NCBI GenBank assembly: GCA_963593905.1
Contig: CAVBBL010000019.1
Coordinates: 1-47,887 of the forward strand
Length of the DNA stretch: 47,887 bases
DNA from: CAG-791 sp963593905
Lineage (GTDB): Bacteria > Bacillota > Clostridia > Lachnospirales > Lachnospiraceae
Direction of reading: 5' to 3'
Shown: piece after piece, positions 23,218 to 30,895 of the stretch
Position numbering within the stretch: the first letter of the stretch is position 1
How the letters are laid out: each line of letters starts with the position of its first letter
The notes under the pieces: generated by a model
The model's database searches: none
The model's input: only the letters and a program-made list of their open reading frames with translations
What the model was told of the DNA's origin: nothing
Made by a program: the position numbers and the translations under genes

Positions 23218-24303
23218 ATGCACCAGCGAATTTATGTTTGCCATACCTATTATCATGTATATGTAACCTGCCTGAAGGAACTGGCACTGCCTAAGGAGCA
23301 GCAGGGGGAAGCCACACTGGTACTCTCCACCATGTCCAACGACTTTCGAAACCTGCCAAGGCGGGCACAGCAATGCCCTCTTTTTGAGCAGGTGGTGCTG
23401 TTTGATGAAAAGCTGGACAGTTTTTTCCCGGAGTTAAAGGCGCTTAAGACAAATACCGGCAATCTGGTGCGCAATATGCTGAACCGCATGCGCTTTCTGC
23501 GCCGCTTCGGTGCACTGCAGGAGCCCTATGTGCCGGTGGACTTTCGGGAATACAGGGATATTTATGTCTATTGCGATTCGGATCCCATAGGCTACTATCT
23601 CTCCGCCCATCATATCCGCTATCATGCGCTGGAGGATGGGCTGGATTGCCTGAAATACTATGACACAGCCCGTTACGACAACAGAGGACATTTTAATCTG
23701 AAGGCCCGGATGGCAAAGCTTGGCCTTATCTTTATCCAGAACGGCTACGGGAAATATTGCATCGATATGGAAGTAAATGACTTGTCAGCGCTGCAGTTTC
23801 CGGGGCCGAAGTATATCGAACAGAGCAGGGAAAAGCTGGCAGAGCGATTGACGAAGGCAGATCAGGAAATGCTGACAGACCTCTTTATAGAGGACAAGCC
23901 GGCACTGCTGCAGGTGCTGGCCAAGGCAAAAGAAAAGAATCTCCCGACAGTGCTGGTGCTCTCCGAGCCTCTTTGTGACCTGGAGACCAGAAAGAGGCTT
24001 TTTGCGGACTTGATCAGAGAAAATGGAACGATAAACGGGAAAAAAGCACAGATCATCATAAAGCCGCATCCCAGAGATGTATTGGATTACCGGGCAAATT
24101 TCCCGGAGGATCTGGTGCTGGATGCGTATTTTCCCATGGAGATCCTCAATTACGTAGAGGGGATTCACTTTGACAGGGTGGTGACGGTGTATACCGTTCC
24201 CTCCTCCATTCACTGCGCCGATGAAAAGATTTACCTGGGAGATGATTTCATGGATCGCTACGAGGCACCGGAGATTCATAGACAGAATGAACAAATCTCC
24301 TAG
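23218..24303 (+). CDS. Putative sialyl/nonulosonyl-transferase-like glycosyltransferase
   Basis: The 361-residue protein starts MHQRIYVCHTYYHVYVTCLK, the N-terminal strand typical of GT52/polysialyltransferase-like GT-B enzymes. The CMP-sugar-site HP motif appears late in AQIIIKPHPRDVLDY, followed by VVTVYTVPSSIHCA. These families transfer CMP-activated nonulosonic acids, which fits the CMP-pseudaminate genes 2 kb away. The exact acceptor and sugar are not visible. An ATG 15 nt earlier overlaps the previous stop codon, but the AAAGGAAC ribosome site favours 23218. The gene is followed 11 bp later by the folded repeat. Confidence 0.65.
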   Translation: MHQRIYVCHTYYHVYVTCLKELALPKEQQGEATLVLSTMSNDFRNLPRRAQQCPLFEQVVLFDEKLDSFFPELKALKTNTGNLVRNMLNRMRFLRRFGALQEPYVPVDFREYRDIYVYCDSDPIGYYLSAHHIRYHALEDGLDCLKYYDTARYDNRGHFNLKARMAKLGLIFIQNGYGKYCIDMEVNDLSALQFPGPKYIEQSREKLAERLTKADQEMLTDLFIEDKPALLQVLAKAKEKNLPTVLVLSEPLCDLETRKRLFADLIRENGTINGKKAQIIIKPHPRDVLDYRANFPEDLVLDAYFPMEILNYVEGIHFDRVVTVYTVPSSIHCADEKIYLGDDFMDRYEAPEIHRQNEQIS

Positions 24304-24314
24304 AGGGTATTAGG

Positions 24315-24498
24315 GCATGGCCCCGGCCAAGGGAGTGGGTGGCGGAGAGTGTCCGGGTGCAGGGGCCTTACAAGAGCCTCGGTACTTAGCTCGCGTCCTT
24401 TGCGAGCTTATGTACCGCTAGGCTCTTGTACGGAGCCGAGAGGCGTCCCCAAAGCCGGATACCTCCGACAGGACCCACTCCCTTGGACGGGGTCATGC
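24315..24498 (+). ncRNA. Candidate structured RNA / folded repeat, copy 1
   Basis: The 26-nt outer arms pair almost perfectly (GCATGGCCCCGG... with ...CGGGGTCATGC), enclosing a second stem (GGCGGA / TCCGAC region, TCCGG / CCGGA) and a central hairpin ACAAGAGCCT / AGGCTCTTGT containing CGGTAC / GTACCG and AGCTCGC / GCGAGCT. A second copy at 45768 differs at several stem positions in compensated ways. It sits 11 bp after a stop codon and just before the promoter at 24526. No T run follows. The RNA family is not identified; HEARO (omega RNA), an unlisted 3'-UTR element and a non-autonomous mobile element are candidates. Confidence 0.7.
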
Positions 24499-24525
24499 AG
24501 CGACATTCTGTATATTATCCCAGGT

Positions 24526-24554
24526 TTGGCATATAGCAGGGCATCTGATATAAT
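24526..24554 (+). promoter_or_regulatory. Sigma-A-type promoter of ABC flippase gene
   Basis: TTGGCA (24526-24531) and a perfect TATAAT (24549-24554) are separated by 17 bp. Transcription would start near 24561, about 85 nt before the ATG at 24647. Confidence 0.8.
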
Positions 24555-24564
24555 ATAAGACTGC

Positions 24565-24603
24565 AGTAAAAGACGGTAATAAAAGACGGCAATAAAAGAC
24601 AGC
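24565..24603 (+). repeat. Three 13-bp tandem repeats in leader
   Basis: Units AGTAAAAGACGGT, AATAAAAGACGGC and AATAAAAGACAGC follow the promoter at 24526 directly and would form the 5' end of its transcript. They resemble in size and position the tandem repeats at 21838 and 4102. Confidence 0.8.
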
Positions 24604-24646
24604 GGCATTGCCGTACCAATTTCCCACAGGACAGGAAAGTGAATCC

Positions 24647-26401
24647 ATGATAAGAGACCTTAAGAAACTGAATCTTCTTTTAAGTGCACAGCAAAAGGCC
24701 AAAATGGCAGGCATCCTGGTGATGATGCTCATCGGCGGCGTGCTGGAGACCCTGGGCATTGCCCTGATCGTTCCTATCATCATGGTGATCATCAGTCCGG
24801 AGGCCATCGAAGCCAACGAGTATCATATGGGAGATATCTACCATGCACTGGGCATGGAGAGTACCATGCAGTTCGCAGTGACTATGATGGTGGCCATCAT
24901 TCTGGTCTTTGTGATCAAGAATATCTTTTTGTATTTTCAGAATGTGGTGCAGCTGCGCTTCATCTATACCAATCAGTTTGACACCAGCAACCGCATGATG
25001 ATCAATTTCATGAAGCGGCCCTATGAGTATTATCTGAATGCAGATACTTCTGTGATCCAGCGCAATATCACATCCGATATCAACAATGTTTTTGCTTTGG
25101 TATTGACGATTCTGCAGTTGATTTCCGAGGCAATCGTTTTTGTATGTCTGGTGATCGTGCTGCTGTATATGGACGCTTTGATGACCATTTCCATCGCCGG
25201 TCTTCTGCTGGTGGTGCTTCTGGTGATCAAGATCATTATCAAGCCCATTATGTTCCGGGCCGGCAAGGAAAATCAGGATTATTACAGTGGTCTGTACAAG
25301 TGGATCGATCAGTCTGTCATGGGCATCAAGGAGATCAAGATCGCCAATAAGGAGAATTATTTCATCAACTCCTATGCCAAGTGCGGGGAAGGCTATGTCA
25401 ATGCCGTACAAAAATACAATATTTACAATTCCACGCCCAGACTTCTCATCGAGACAGTTTGCATCGCCGGTCTGGTGGGCTACATGCTGCTGATGATGGT
25501 AAACGGAACGGATACCAAGGATCTGGTGGCCTCTATTTCCGTTCTGGCGGCGGCTTCCACGAGACTTCTGCCTTCAGCCAACCGCATTAATAATTATCTG
25601 ACCAGTTTGGCATACTTTGAGCCCTTCCTGGACAATGTCAGTGACAATCTGCAGGCAGAGATTCATGACAAGGATATTTCCTATAATGCGGCAGACTACA
25701 AGGTGAAAACAGCGGTAGAAAAGCTGCCGGTAGAGAAAGAAATCGAATTAAAGGATATTACCTATAAATATCCTAATTCCGAGAGCTATGTCTTTTCCCA
25801 TGCGGATATGACCATTCCCATTGGGGAGTCAGTGGGCATTGTGGGGACATCCGGCGCCGGTAAGACCACCATTGTGGATATCATGCTGGGGCTTCTGCAG
25901 ACAGAAACAGGACAGATTCTGGCAGACGGCGTGGAAGTCAGAGACCATTATCAGGCATGGCTTAAAAATATCGGTTATATTCCCCAGACGATCTTTATGC
26001 TGGATACTACTATCAGAAAGAACGTGGCCTTTGGCTACGAGGATGAGGAGATCGACGATGAGAAGGTATGGCGGGCTCTGAAGGAGGCACAGCTGGACGA
26101 ACATGTCCGCTCCCTGCCGGAAGGACTGGATACGGAAATCGGCGAGCGGGGCATCCGTCTCTCCGGCGGACAGCGGCAGCGCATCGGCATAGCCAGAGCT
26201 CTCTTTGAGGATCCGGAGGTCCTGGTGCTGGATGAGGCTACCTCCGCCTTGGATAATGAGACAGAGGCAGCTATTATGGATTCCATCAATCACCTTCACG
26301 GCAAAAAGACCCTGATCATCATTGCGCATCGTCTGCAGACTATCGAGAAGTGCGATATGGTCTATCGGGTAAAGGACGGCGGTGTGGTGAGAGAACGCTA
26401 G
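24647..26401 (+). CDS. ABC exporter, PglK-like lipid-linked oligosaccharide flippase
   Basis: The 584-residue half-transporter has an N-terminal six-helix membrane domain (about residues 15-320) and a C-terminal nucleotide-binding domain. The latter has Walker A GTSGAGKTT, Q-loop IPQTIF, signature LSGGQRQR, Walker B VLVLDEATSALD and the switch histidine in IIIAHRL. Size, fusion order and neighbourhood match PglK, which flips undecaprenyl-diphosphate-linked glycans outward. The ribosome site is AGGAAA about 10 nt before ATG 24647. An in-frame ATG at 24608 overlaps the leader repeats. It has its own strong promoter and starts a new transcription unit that probably includes the next genes. Confidence 0.88.
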   Translation: MIRDLKKLNLLLSAQQKAKMAGILVMMLIGGVLETLGIALIVPIIMVIISPEAIEANEYHMGDIYHALGMESTMQFAVTMMVAIILVFVIKNIFLYFQNVVQLRFIYTNQFDTSNRMMINFMKRPYEYYLNADTSVIQRNITSDINNVFALVLTILQLISEAIVFVCLVIVLLYMDALMTISIAGLLLVVLLVIKIIIKPIMFRAGKENQDYYSGLYKWIDQSVMGIKEIKIANKENYFINSYAKCGEGYVNAVQKYNIYNSTPRLLIETVCIAGLVGYMLLMMVNGTDTKDLVASISVLAAASTRLLPSANRINNYLTSLAYFEPFLDNVSDNLQAEIHDKDISYNAADYKVKTAVEKLPVEKEIELKDITYKYPNSESYVFSHADMTIPIGESVGIVGTSGAGKTTIVDIMLGLLQTETGQILADGVEVRDHYQAWLKNIGYIPQTIFMLDTTIRKNVAFGYEDEEIDDEKVWRALKEAQLDEHVRSLPEGLDTEIGERGIRLSGGQRQRIGIARALFEDPEVLVLDEATSALDNETEAAIMDSINHLHGKKTLIIIAHRLQTIEKCDMVYRVKDGGVVRER

Positions 26402-26416
26402 GAAATGAGGGAGCAA

Positions 26417-27553
26417 ATGGCAAAAAAGCCCAGAGAAGCAAATTTTGAGCTGCTGCGGATACTGTCCATGTGGATGGTGGTGATCCTGCATACTCTCTCC
26501 AGAGCAGATGCGCTGGTGGAGATCGGCATGCCTCTTTCCTCCATTCGTCTTGTGGGCAACTATATGGAGTCTCTTTGTATTGTGGCGGTAAATGTCTATG
26601 TGCTGCTCAGCGGTTATTTTCTTTCAGAGACGACTTTTCGCCTGCAGCGGCTGCTGAGGCTTTTGGCCCAGGTGTTCTTTTATGTATTGCTGATTCCGCT
26701 GGTTTTACTGCTCCTGGGACAGGGACAGAATGTGCAGATCCATGATCTCTGGAGCGTTTTCAATTACATTCTGCCGGTTTCCACAGAGCATTATTGGTTC
26801 ATCACCGCTTATGTGCTGCTTTTGGCTTTTGTACCTGTGTTAAATGCAGGCATGCATACATTGAATCAGAAGACCTTTCAGAGGATGCTTTGGACGGCAC
26901 TTTTCTTTTTCTGTATTCTAAAGAGCATTTGTCCGGTACAGCTGAGCACCGATCATGCCGGCTATGATTTCGGCTGGTTTATCTGTCTGTATTTGCTGGC
27001 CGCTTATGGACGCCGTTATGGCTTCCTCAGCCTGCTGCCGGAGAAATTCCGCAGAAGGATAGAGGATGCGGCCTTCAGAAAAAGGAAGAAAAGAGCCGGC
27101 CTTATTCTTTATCTTCTGAGCACATTTCTGATCTGGCTGCTCAGTTTCCTTCTTTGGATTGTGTATGACAGAACCGGCGCGCTGGCTTATTATTCTCAGG
27201 TGCCGTTTCACTATAATGCATGGCTGACATTGACCGGCGCACTGGGGATTTTCACATTTTTCAGGTATTGCATCATTCCGGAAGGACGGACGGCGAAGGT
27301 GATTCGTAAACTCTCGCCGTATACATTGGGAGTCTACCTGATCCATGAGCACAGAGATCTGCGTGATCTTTGGTTTCCTCTGGTAAAAAAGCTCATTGGG
27401 CCGGTACCGGCAAATCCTTTGCTTTTCATAGCATGGGTATTGGCAGCGGCGGCCATCGTCTATATGGTGTGCACGGTGATTGACTGGATAAGGAGCAGAT
27501 TTTTCCTGGCAGTACCGCAGAAAACGGCAACAGACTGTGGGGAGAAGAGGTAA
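26417..27553 (+). CDS. Acyltransferase-3 family membrane protein
   Basis: The 378-residue polytopic protein starts with EANFELLRILSMWMVVILHT, containing the R and catalytic His of acyltransferase-3 (OafA/WecH type) proteins. Typical late features are HYNAWLTLTGALGIFTFF and LSPYTLGVYLIHEH. It probably O- or N-acylates a surface sugar using a cytoplasmic acyl donor. The start at 26417 has GAGG 6 nt upstream. An ATG at 26405 is 3 bp after the previous stop codon and less well placed. It is co-transcribed with the flippase (15-bp gap) and the next gene (2-bp gap). Confidence 0.88.
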   Translation: MAKKPREANFELLRILSMWMVVILHTLSRADALVEIGMPLSSIRLVGNYMESLCIVAVNVYVLLSGYFLSETTFRLQRLLRLLAQVFFYVLLIPLVLLLLGQGQNVQIHDLWSVFNYILPVSTEHYWFITAYVLLLAFVPVLNAGMHTLNQKTFQRMLWTALFFFCILKSICPVQLSTDHAGYDFGWFICLYLLAAYGRRYGFLSLLPEKFRRRIEDAAFRKRKKRAGLILYLLSTFLIWLLSFLLWIVYDRTGALAYYSQVPFHYNAWLTLTGALGIFTFFRYCIIPEGRTAKVIRKLSPYTLGVYLIHEHRDLRDLWFPLVKKLIGPVPANPLLFIAWVLAAAAIVYMVCTVIDWIRSRFFLAVPQKTATDCGEKR

Positions 27554-27555
27554 CG

Positions 27556-29334
27556 ATGAGACAAAATATTTCCAGGATCAAGGACAACTTAAAGGGACTG
27601 CAGCAGCCGATGGAAAAGTTCCTCTTTCCCTTGCTCTTGCTGTTATGGCCTTTGGCGGCAGTCAATCAGGGCGTCAATGTGATGGATTCCACTTACAGCC
27701 TGGGTAATTACCGGTATGGGGACAGCGTGGGAGTGATGTGGCACTTTGCCACCTATCTGGCGAACTGTCTGGGGGAGCTGTTTGACAGGACCCCCTTTGG
27801 AAAAACCATGCTGGGGATGAATTTTCTGACAGGTCTGCTGGTCTCCGTGACAGCACTGGCGGTTTATTATGTGCTAAAGAGAATGATGCCGGGGTGGATG
27901 ATCTTTCTGGGAGAATGGATCGCCATCTCCCTGTGCTGGTGTCCCACGGTGATTCTGTATAATTACCTGACGTATTTACTGCTGACATTGGCGTGTCTTT
28001 TTCTTTTTCTGGCAGAGACATCGGTGCCCCGATCACCCCGGTGGTTTGTGCTGGCAGGAATTTGTCTGGGGCTTAACGTCATGGTGCGCTTTTCCAATGC
28101 GCCCCAATGTCTGCTGATCCTGGCAGTGTGGTATTATGCGTGGATCGCGAAGCAAAAGGCTTCCCAGTGTCGGAAGGATACGCTTTTCTGTATCCTGGGA
28201 TATGTTCTTGGCTTTGGTATTCCCCTTCTGGTCATTCTGATCCGCTACGGAGCAGGTGTTTACGCAGAGATGATTCAGTCTCTTTTCGGCATGACATCCC
28301 AGGCTTCAGACTATACGATGGCGGGCATGCTGTTCTCCATTCTGGATACTTACGTGCATGCAGGACGATGGATGGCCATTATGGCAGCCGGTACCGTGAT
28401 GGGCACTTTATTTTTGATGATGCCTATCTGGAGACGTTATGAGTGGGCAAAGCGTCTTCTCTATGTGGCAGGAATTGCGTTGATGATTCGCTTCTTTTAC
28501 GGGAGAGGCATGTTTACAGTCAATTATCAGGATTATTGGTGTATGTTCCAGTGGGGGATGTGCCTGGTGATCCTGGCATGGGTGGTTTGCCTGGCAGCCA
28601 TGGGAGGTGTGGCGGCAGCTACAGTGGATGAACGTTTTCTGGCTGCGATGACATTGCTGCTCCTATTGATCACGCCGATCGGTTCCAATAACTATACCTT
28701 TCCGCTGCTGAACAATCTTTTCTTTATCGGACCTTTCACCCTCTGGATTCTGCGGCGCTTCTGGCAGCATACGAGATACCGAAGAAAGCATGGTGCATGG
28801 CATATCATGACGCTGGCTATTCTGGTGATGGTGCTGGTACAGGGATCCTTATTTCATGTTTGTTTTGCATTCAGGGACGGTACAGACGGCACGAAGAGGA
28901 GTGAGCAGGTGACAGGAAATGCATATCTTGCCGGGATGCAGACTACACCGGCCAACGCTGCGGCCTTAAGCGGTCTTAGTGAGGCGACAAAGCAGTACGG
29001 ACTTACAGGGAAAAAGCTCCTGACATTCGGCAATGTTCCGGGATTGCATGTGATTCTGGGAATGGAGCCGGCTCTGAGCAACACCTGGCCGGATTTGGAC
29101 AGCTATCCCGTGGAGCAGCTGAAGGAAGATCTGGCGGCTCTGGATGCGGAGGAAGTCTGCCCGGTGATCATCATAGGCAAGCATGACAGTGCCATGACTC
29201 TGGAGGAGCCGGATACGCCGGCAGGACAGAAGGCAGCGCTGCTGACAGCGTATATGGAAGAAGGTGCCTACAGTCTGGTTTATGAAAATGAGGAATATGC
29301 CCTCTACATGAATCCGGCAGTGGGAGCGAGATAG
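27556..29334 (+). CDS. Large polytopic membrane protein, GT-C-like
   Basis: The 592-residue protein has about a dozen hydrophobic segments (residues 20-460) and a soluble extracytoplasmic C-terminal domain of about 140 residues. A short conserved-looking loop, GVNVMDSTYSLGNYRYGD, follows the first helix, where GT-C enzymes carry their catalytic acidic residue, and the tail contains NVPGLHVILGMEPALSNTWP. No family is firmly recognised. A polyprenyl-phosphate-sugar-dependent glycosyltransferase or polymerase is the best guess. The start has AGAGG upstream and lies 2 bp after the previous gene. Similar-sized genes lie at 30896 and 34495. Confidence 0.7.
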   Translation: MRQNISRIKDNLKGLQQPMEKFLFPLLLLLWPLAAVNQGVNVMDSTYSLGNYRYGDSVGVMWHFATYLANCLGELFDRTPFGKTMLGMNFLTGLLVSVTALAVYYVLKRMMPGWMIFLGEWIAISLCWCPTVILYNYLTYLLLTLACLFLFLAETSVPRSPRWFVLAGICLGLNVMVRFSNAPQCLLILAVWYYAWIAKQKASQCRKDTLFCILGYVLGFGIPLLVILIRYGAGVYAEMIQSLFGMTSQASDYTMAGMLFSILDTYVHAGRWMAIMAAGTVMGTLFLMMPIWRRYEWAKRLLYVAGIALMIRFFYGRGMFTVNYQDYWCMFQWGMCLVILAWVVCLAAMGGVAAATVDERFLAAMTLLLLLITPIGSNNYTFPLLNNLFFIGPFTLWILRRFWQHTRYRRKHGAWHIMTLAILVMVLVQGSLFHVCFAFRDGTDGTKRSEQVTGNAYLAGMQTTPANAAALSGLSEATKQYGLTGKKLLTFGNVPGLHVILGMEPALSNTWPDLDSYPVEQLKEDLAALDAEEVCPVIIIGKHDSAMTLEEPDTPAGQKAALLTAYMEEGAYSLVYENEEYALYMNPAVGAR

Positions 29335-29337
29335 AAA

Positions 29338-29546
29338 TCACATCGGAGAATTCGCCTTCGCGAAATTCTCCTCGTGCAGCCGCAGTAAACTGCGGCTTAA
29401 GGAGGCAAGTTTGCATGAAATGCTTGATAACATTTCATGCAAACTGCATTGATGCCGTAAGCGGCATCAATGCGAGATCACATCGGAGAATTCGCCTTCG
29501 CGAAATTCTCCTCATGCAGCCGCAGTAAACTGCGGCTTAAGGAGGT
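29338..29546 (+). repeat. Hairpin/Shine-Dalgarno element, one and a half units
   Basis: The order is H3-H4-SD (29345-29405) and then a complete H1-H2-H3-H4-SD (29409-29546). The repeat period is 140 bp. H1 is GTTTGCATGAAATG / CATTTCATGCAAAC, H2 GCATTGATGCC / GGCATCAATGC, H3 GGAGAATTCGC with GCGAAATTCTCC, and H4 GCCGCAG / CTGCGGC. The last SD, AAGGAGGT, is 4 nt before the ATG at 29551. The sequence H2-H3 linker is GAGATCACATC. This copy is the best reference for the type I form. Confidence 0.9.
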
Positions 29547-29550
29547 AACC

Positions 29551-30684
29551 ATGATCCCTTTTAATACACCCCCTTTTGCGGGGCCCGAGATGGAGTATTT
29601 GCAGAAAGCCTGTGAGGTCAACAGAAAGATCAGCGGTGACGGCGAGTTTACAAAGGCATGTCATAGCTGGATAGAGGAGAAGACCGGCACTGCCAGGTGT
29701 CTGCTCACCACTTCCTGTACCCATGCGCTGGAGATGGCGGCCCATCTGACCCAGATCGGGCCCGGTGAGGAAGTGATCATGCCTTCCTATACTTTTGTCT
29801 CTACCGCAGATGCTTTTGTGCTGCGGGGGGCGGTGCCGGTTTTTGTGGATATCCGGCCGGATACCATGAACATTGATGAGAAACTGATTGAGGATGCCAT
29901 CACAGACAAGACCAGAGCAATCGCTGTGGTGCACTATGCCGGCGTGGGCTGTGAGATGGATACGATCCTGGATATAGCCAGAAGACATCATCTTTATGTC
30001 ATAGAGGATGCGGCCCAGGGTGTCATGGCCAGCTATAAGGGAAAGGCTTTAGGTGCCATCGGCGATTTCGGCTGTTACAGTTTTCATGAGACAAAGAATT
30101 ACAGCATGGGAGAGGGCGGTGCTATTTTACTGCGGGATCCTGCCTATATCGAGCCGGCGGAGATCCTCCGGGAAAAGGGCACGGACCGCAGCAAGTATTT
30201 CCGGGGACAGGTGGACAAATACCGCTGGCAGAATTATGGCTCCTCCTATCTGCCCAGTGAGCTCAATGCAGCTTATCTGATGGCACAGTTTACCGTTGCA
30301 GATCAGATCAATGAGGTCCGTCTGGCCAGATGGCAGCAGTATTATGAATTGTTAAAGCCTTTAGCACAGAGCGGCAGGATCGAGCTGCCGTACATTCCCG
30401 CAGAGTGCCAGCACAATGCACATATGTTTTATATCAAGTGTGCAGACTTAGAGGAGAGAAGTGCCCTGCTGTCCTTCCTGAAGGAAAAGGATATCCTCAG
30501 TGTATTCCACTATGTACCGCTGCATTCCGCGCCGGCGGGACAGAAATTCTGCCGTTTCCACGGAGAAGACCGGTATACCACGAAGGAAAGCGAACGCCTG
30601 GCCAGACTTCCGATGTTCCATCAGCTGACAGAGGATCAGGTGACCTATATTACGGATTGCATTAAGGAATTCTATAAAAAATGA
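29551..30684 (+). CDS. wecE: WecE/RffA-type sugar aminotransferase
   Basis: The 377-residue DegT-family PLP enzyme has the WecE/RffA pattern: MIPFNTPPFAGPEMEYL at the start, LTTSCTHALEMAA, MPSYTFVSTADAFVLRGA, VVHYAGVGCEMD, EDAAQGVMASYKG, and the internal-aldimine Lys182 in SFHETKN. GTDRSKYFRGQVDKYRW and GSSYLPSELNAAYL follow. The known enzyme makes dTDP-4-amino-4,6-dideoxygalactose from the 4-keto sugar. The rmlAB genes that would make the precursor are not in the window. The start is fixed by AAGGAGGT of the repeat element. An in-frame ATG 81 nt earlier would translate the repeat and is rejected. Confidence 0.9.
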   Translation: MIPFNTPPFAGPEMEYLQKACEVNRKISGDGEFTKACHSWIEEKTGTARCLLTTSCTHALEMAAHLTQIGPGEEVIMPSYTFVSTADAFVLRGAVPVFVDIRPDTMNIDEKLIEDAITDKTRAIAVVHYAGVGCEMDTILDIARRHHLYVIEDAAQGVMASYKGKALGAIGDFGCYSFHETKNYSMGEGGAILLRDPAYIEPAEILREKGTDRSKYFRGQVDKYRWQNYGSSYLPSELNAAYLMAQFTVADQINEVRLARWQQYYELLKPLAQSGRIELPYIPAECQHNAHMFYIKCADLEERSALLSFLKEKDILSVFHYVPLHSAPAGQKFCRFHGEDRYTTKESERLARLPMFHQLTEDQVTYITDCIKEFYKK

Positions 30685-30690
30685 TACCAG

Positions 30691-30854
30691 GGTCAAAAGG
30701 CCCAAAACGTCGATGAGAGTTTGCTCCCATGAGGCGTTTTGACCTTGGGCCCCGCCAAAACATTCGTAAGTAGCCATTTTTCGCAGAAAAGTGAGCGGAT
30801 TACGAATGTTTTGAGGAGTGCGGAAGCGCAAAGCAGAGATTTTACGAAAAATGG
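30691..30854 (+). promoter_or_regulatory. Structured leader with pseudoknot-type pairing
   Basis: The first part, GGCCCAA with AACG, pairs with CGTT and TTGGGCC (30699-30751). The second part has arm A CAAAACATTCGTAA (30756-30769), arm B CCATTTTTCG (30774-30783), arm A' (30800-30813, perfect complement of A, 14 bp) and arm B' (30845-30854, perfect complement of B, 10 bp). The A-B-A'-B' order cannot be drawn as nested hairpins. It ends about 40 nt before the start of the next gene. No known riboswitch class was recognised. Confidence 0.6.
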
Positions 30855-30895
30855 AAAGTCTGCCTGTTATATGCGGCGGATGATGGGAAGTGTGG

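Noticed and set aside
24315..24498. Ordinary rho-independent terminator
   Set aside because: The stem is far longer and multi-branched, and no T run follows either copy.
30691..30854. T-box or other known riboswitch
   Set aside because: No T-box sequence, specifier loop, terminator/antiterminator pair or other familiar riboswitch core was seen. The interleaved stems match no class I can name.
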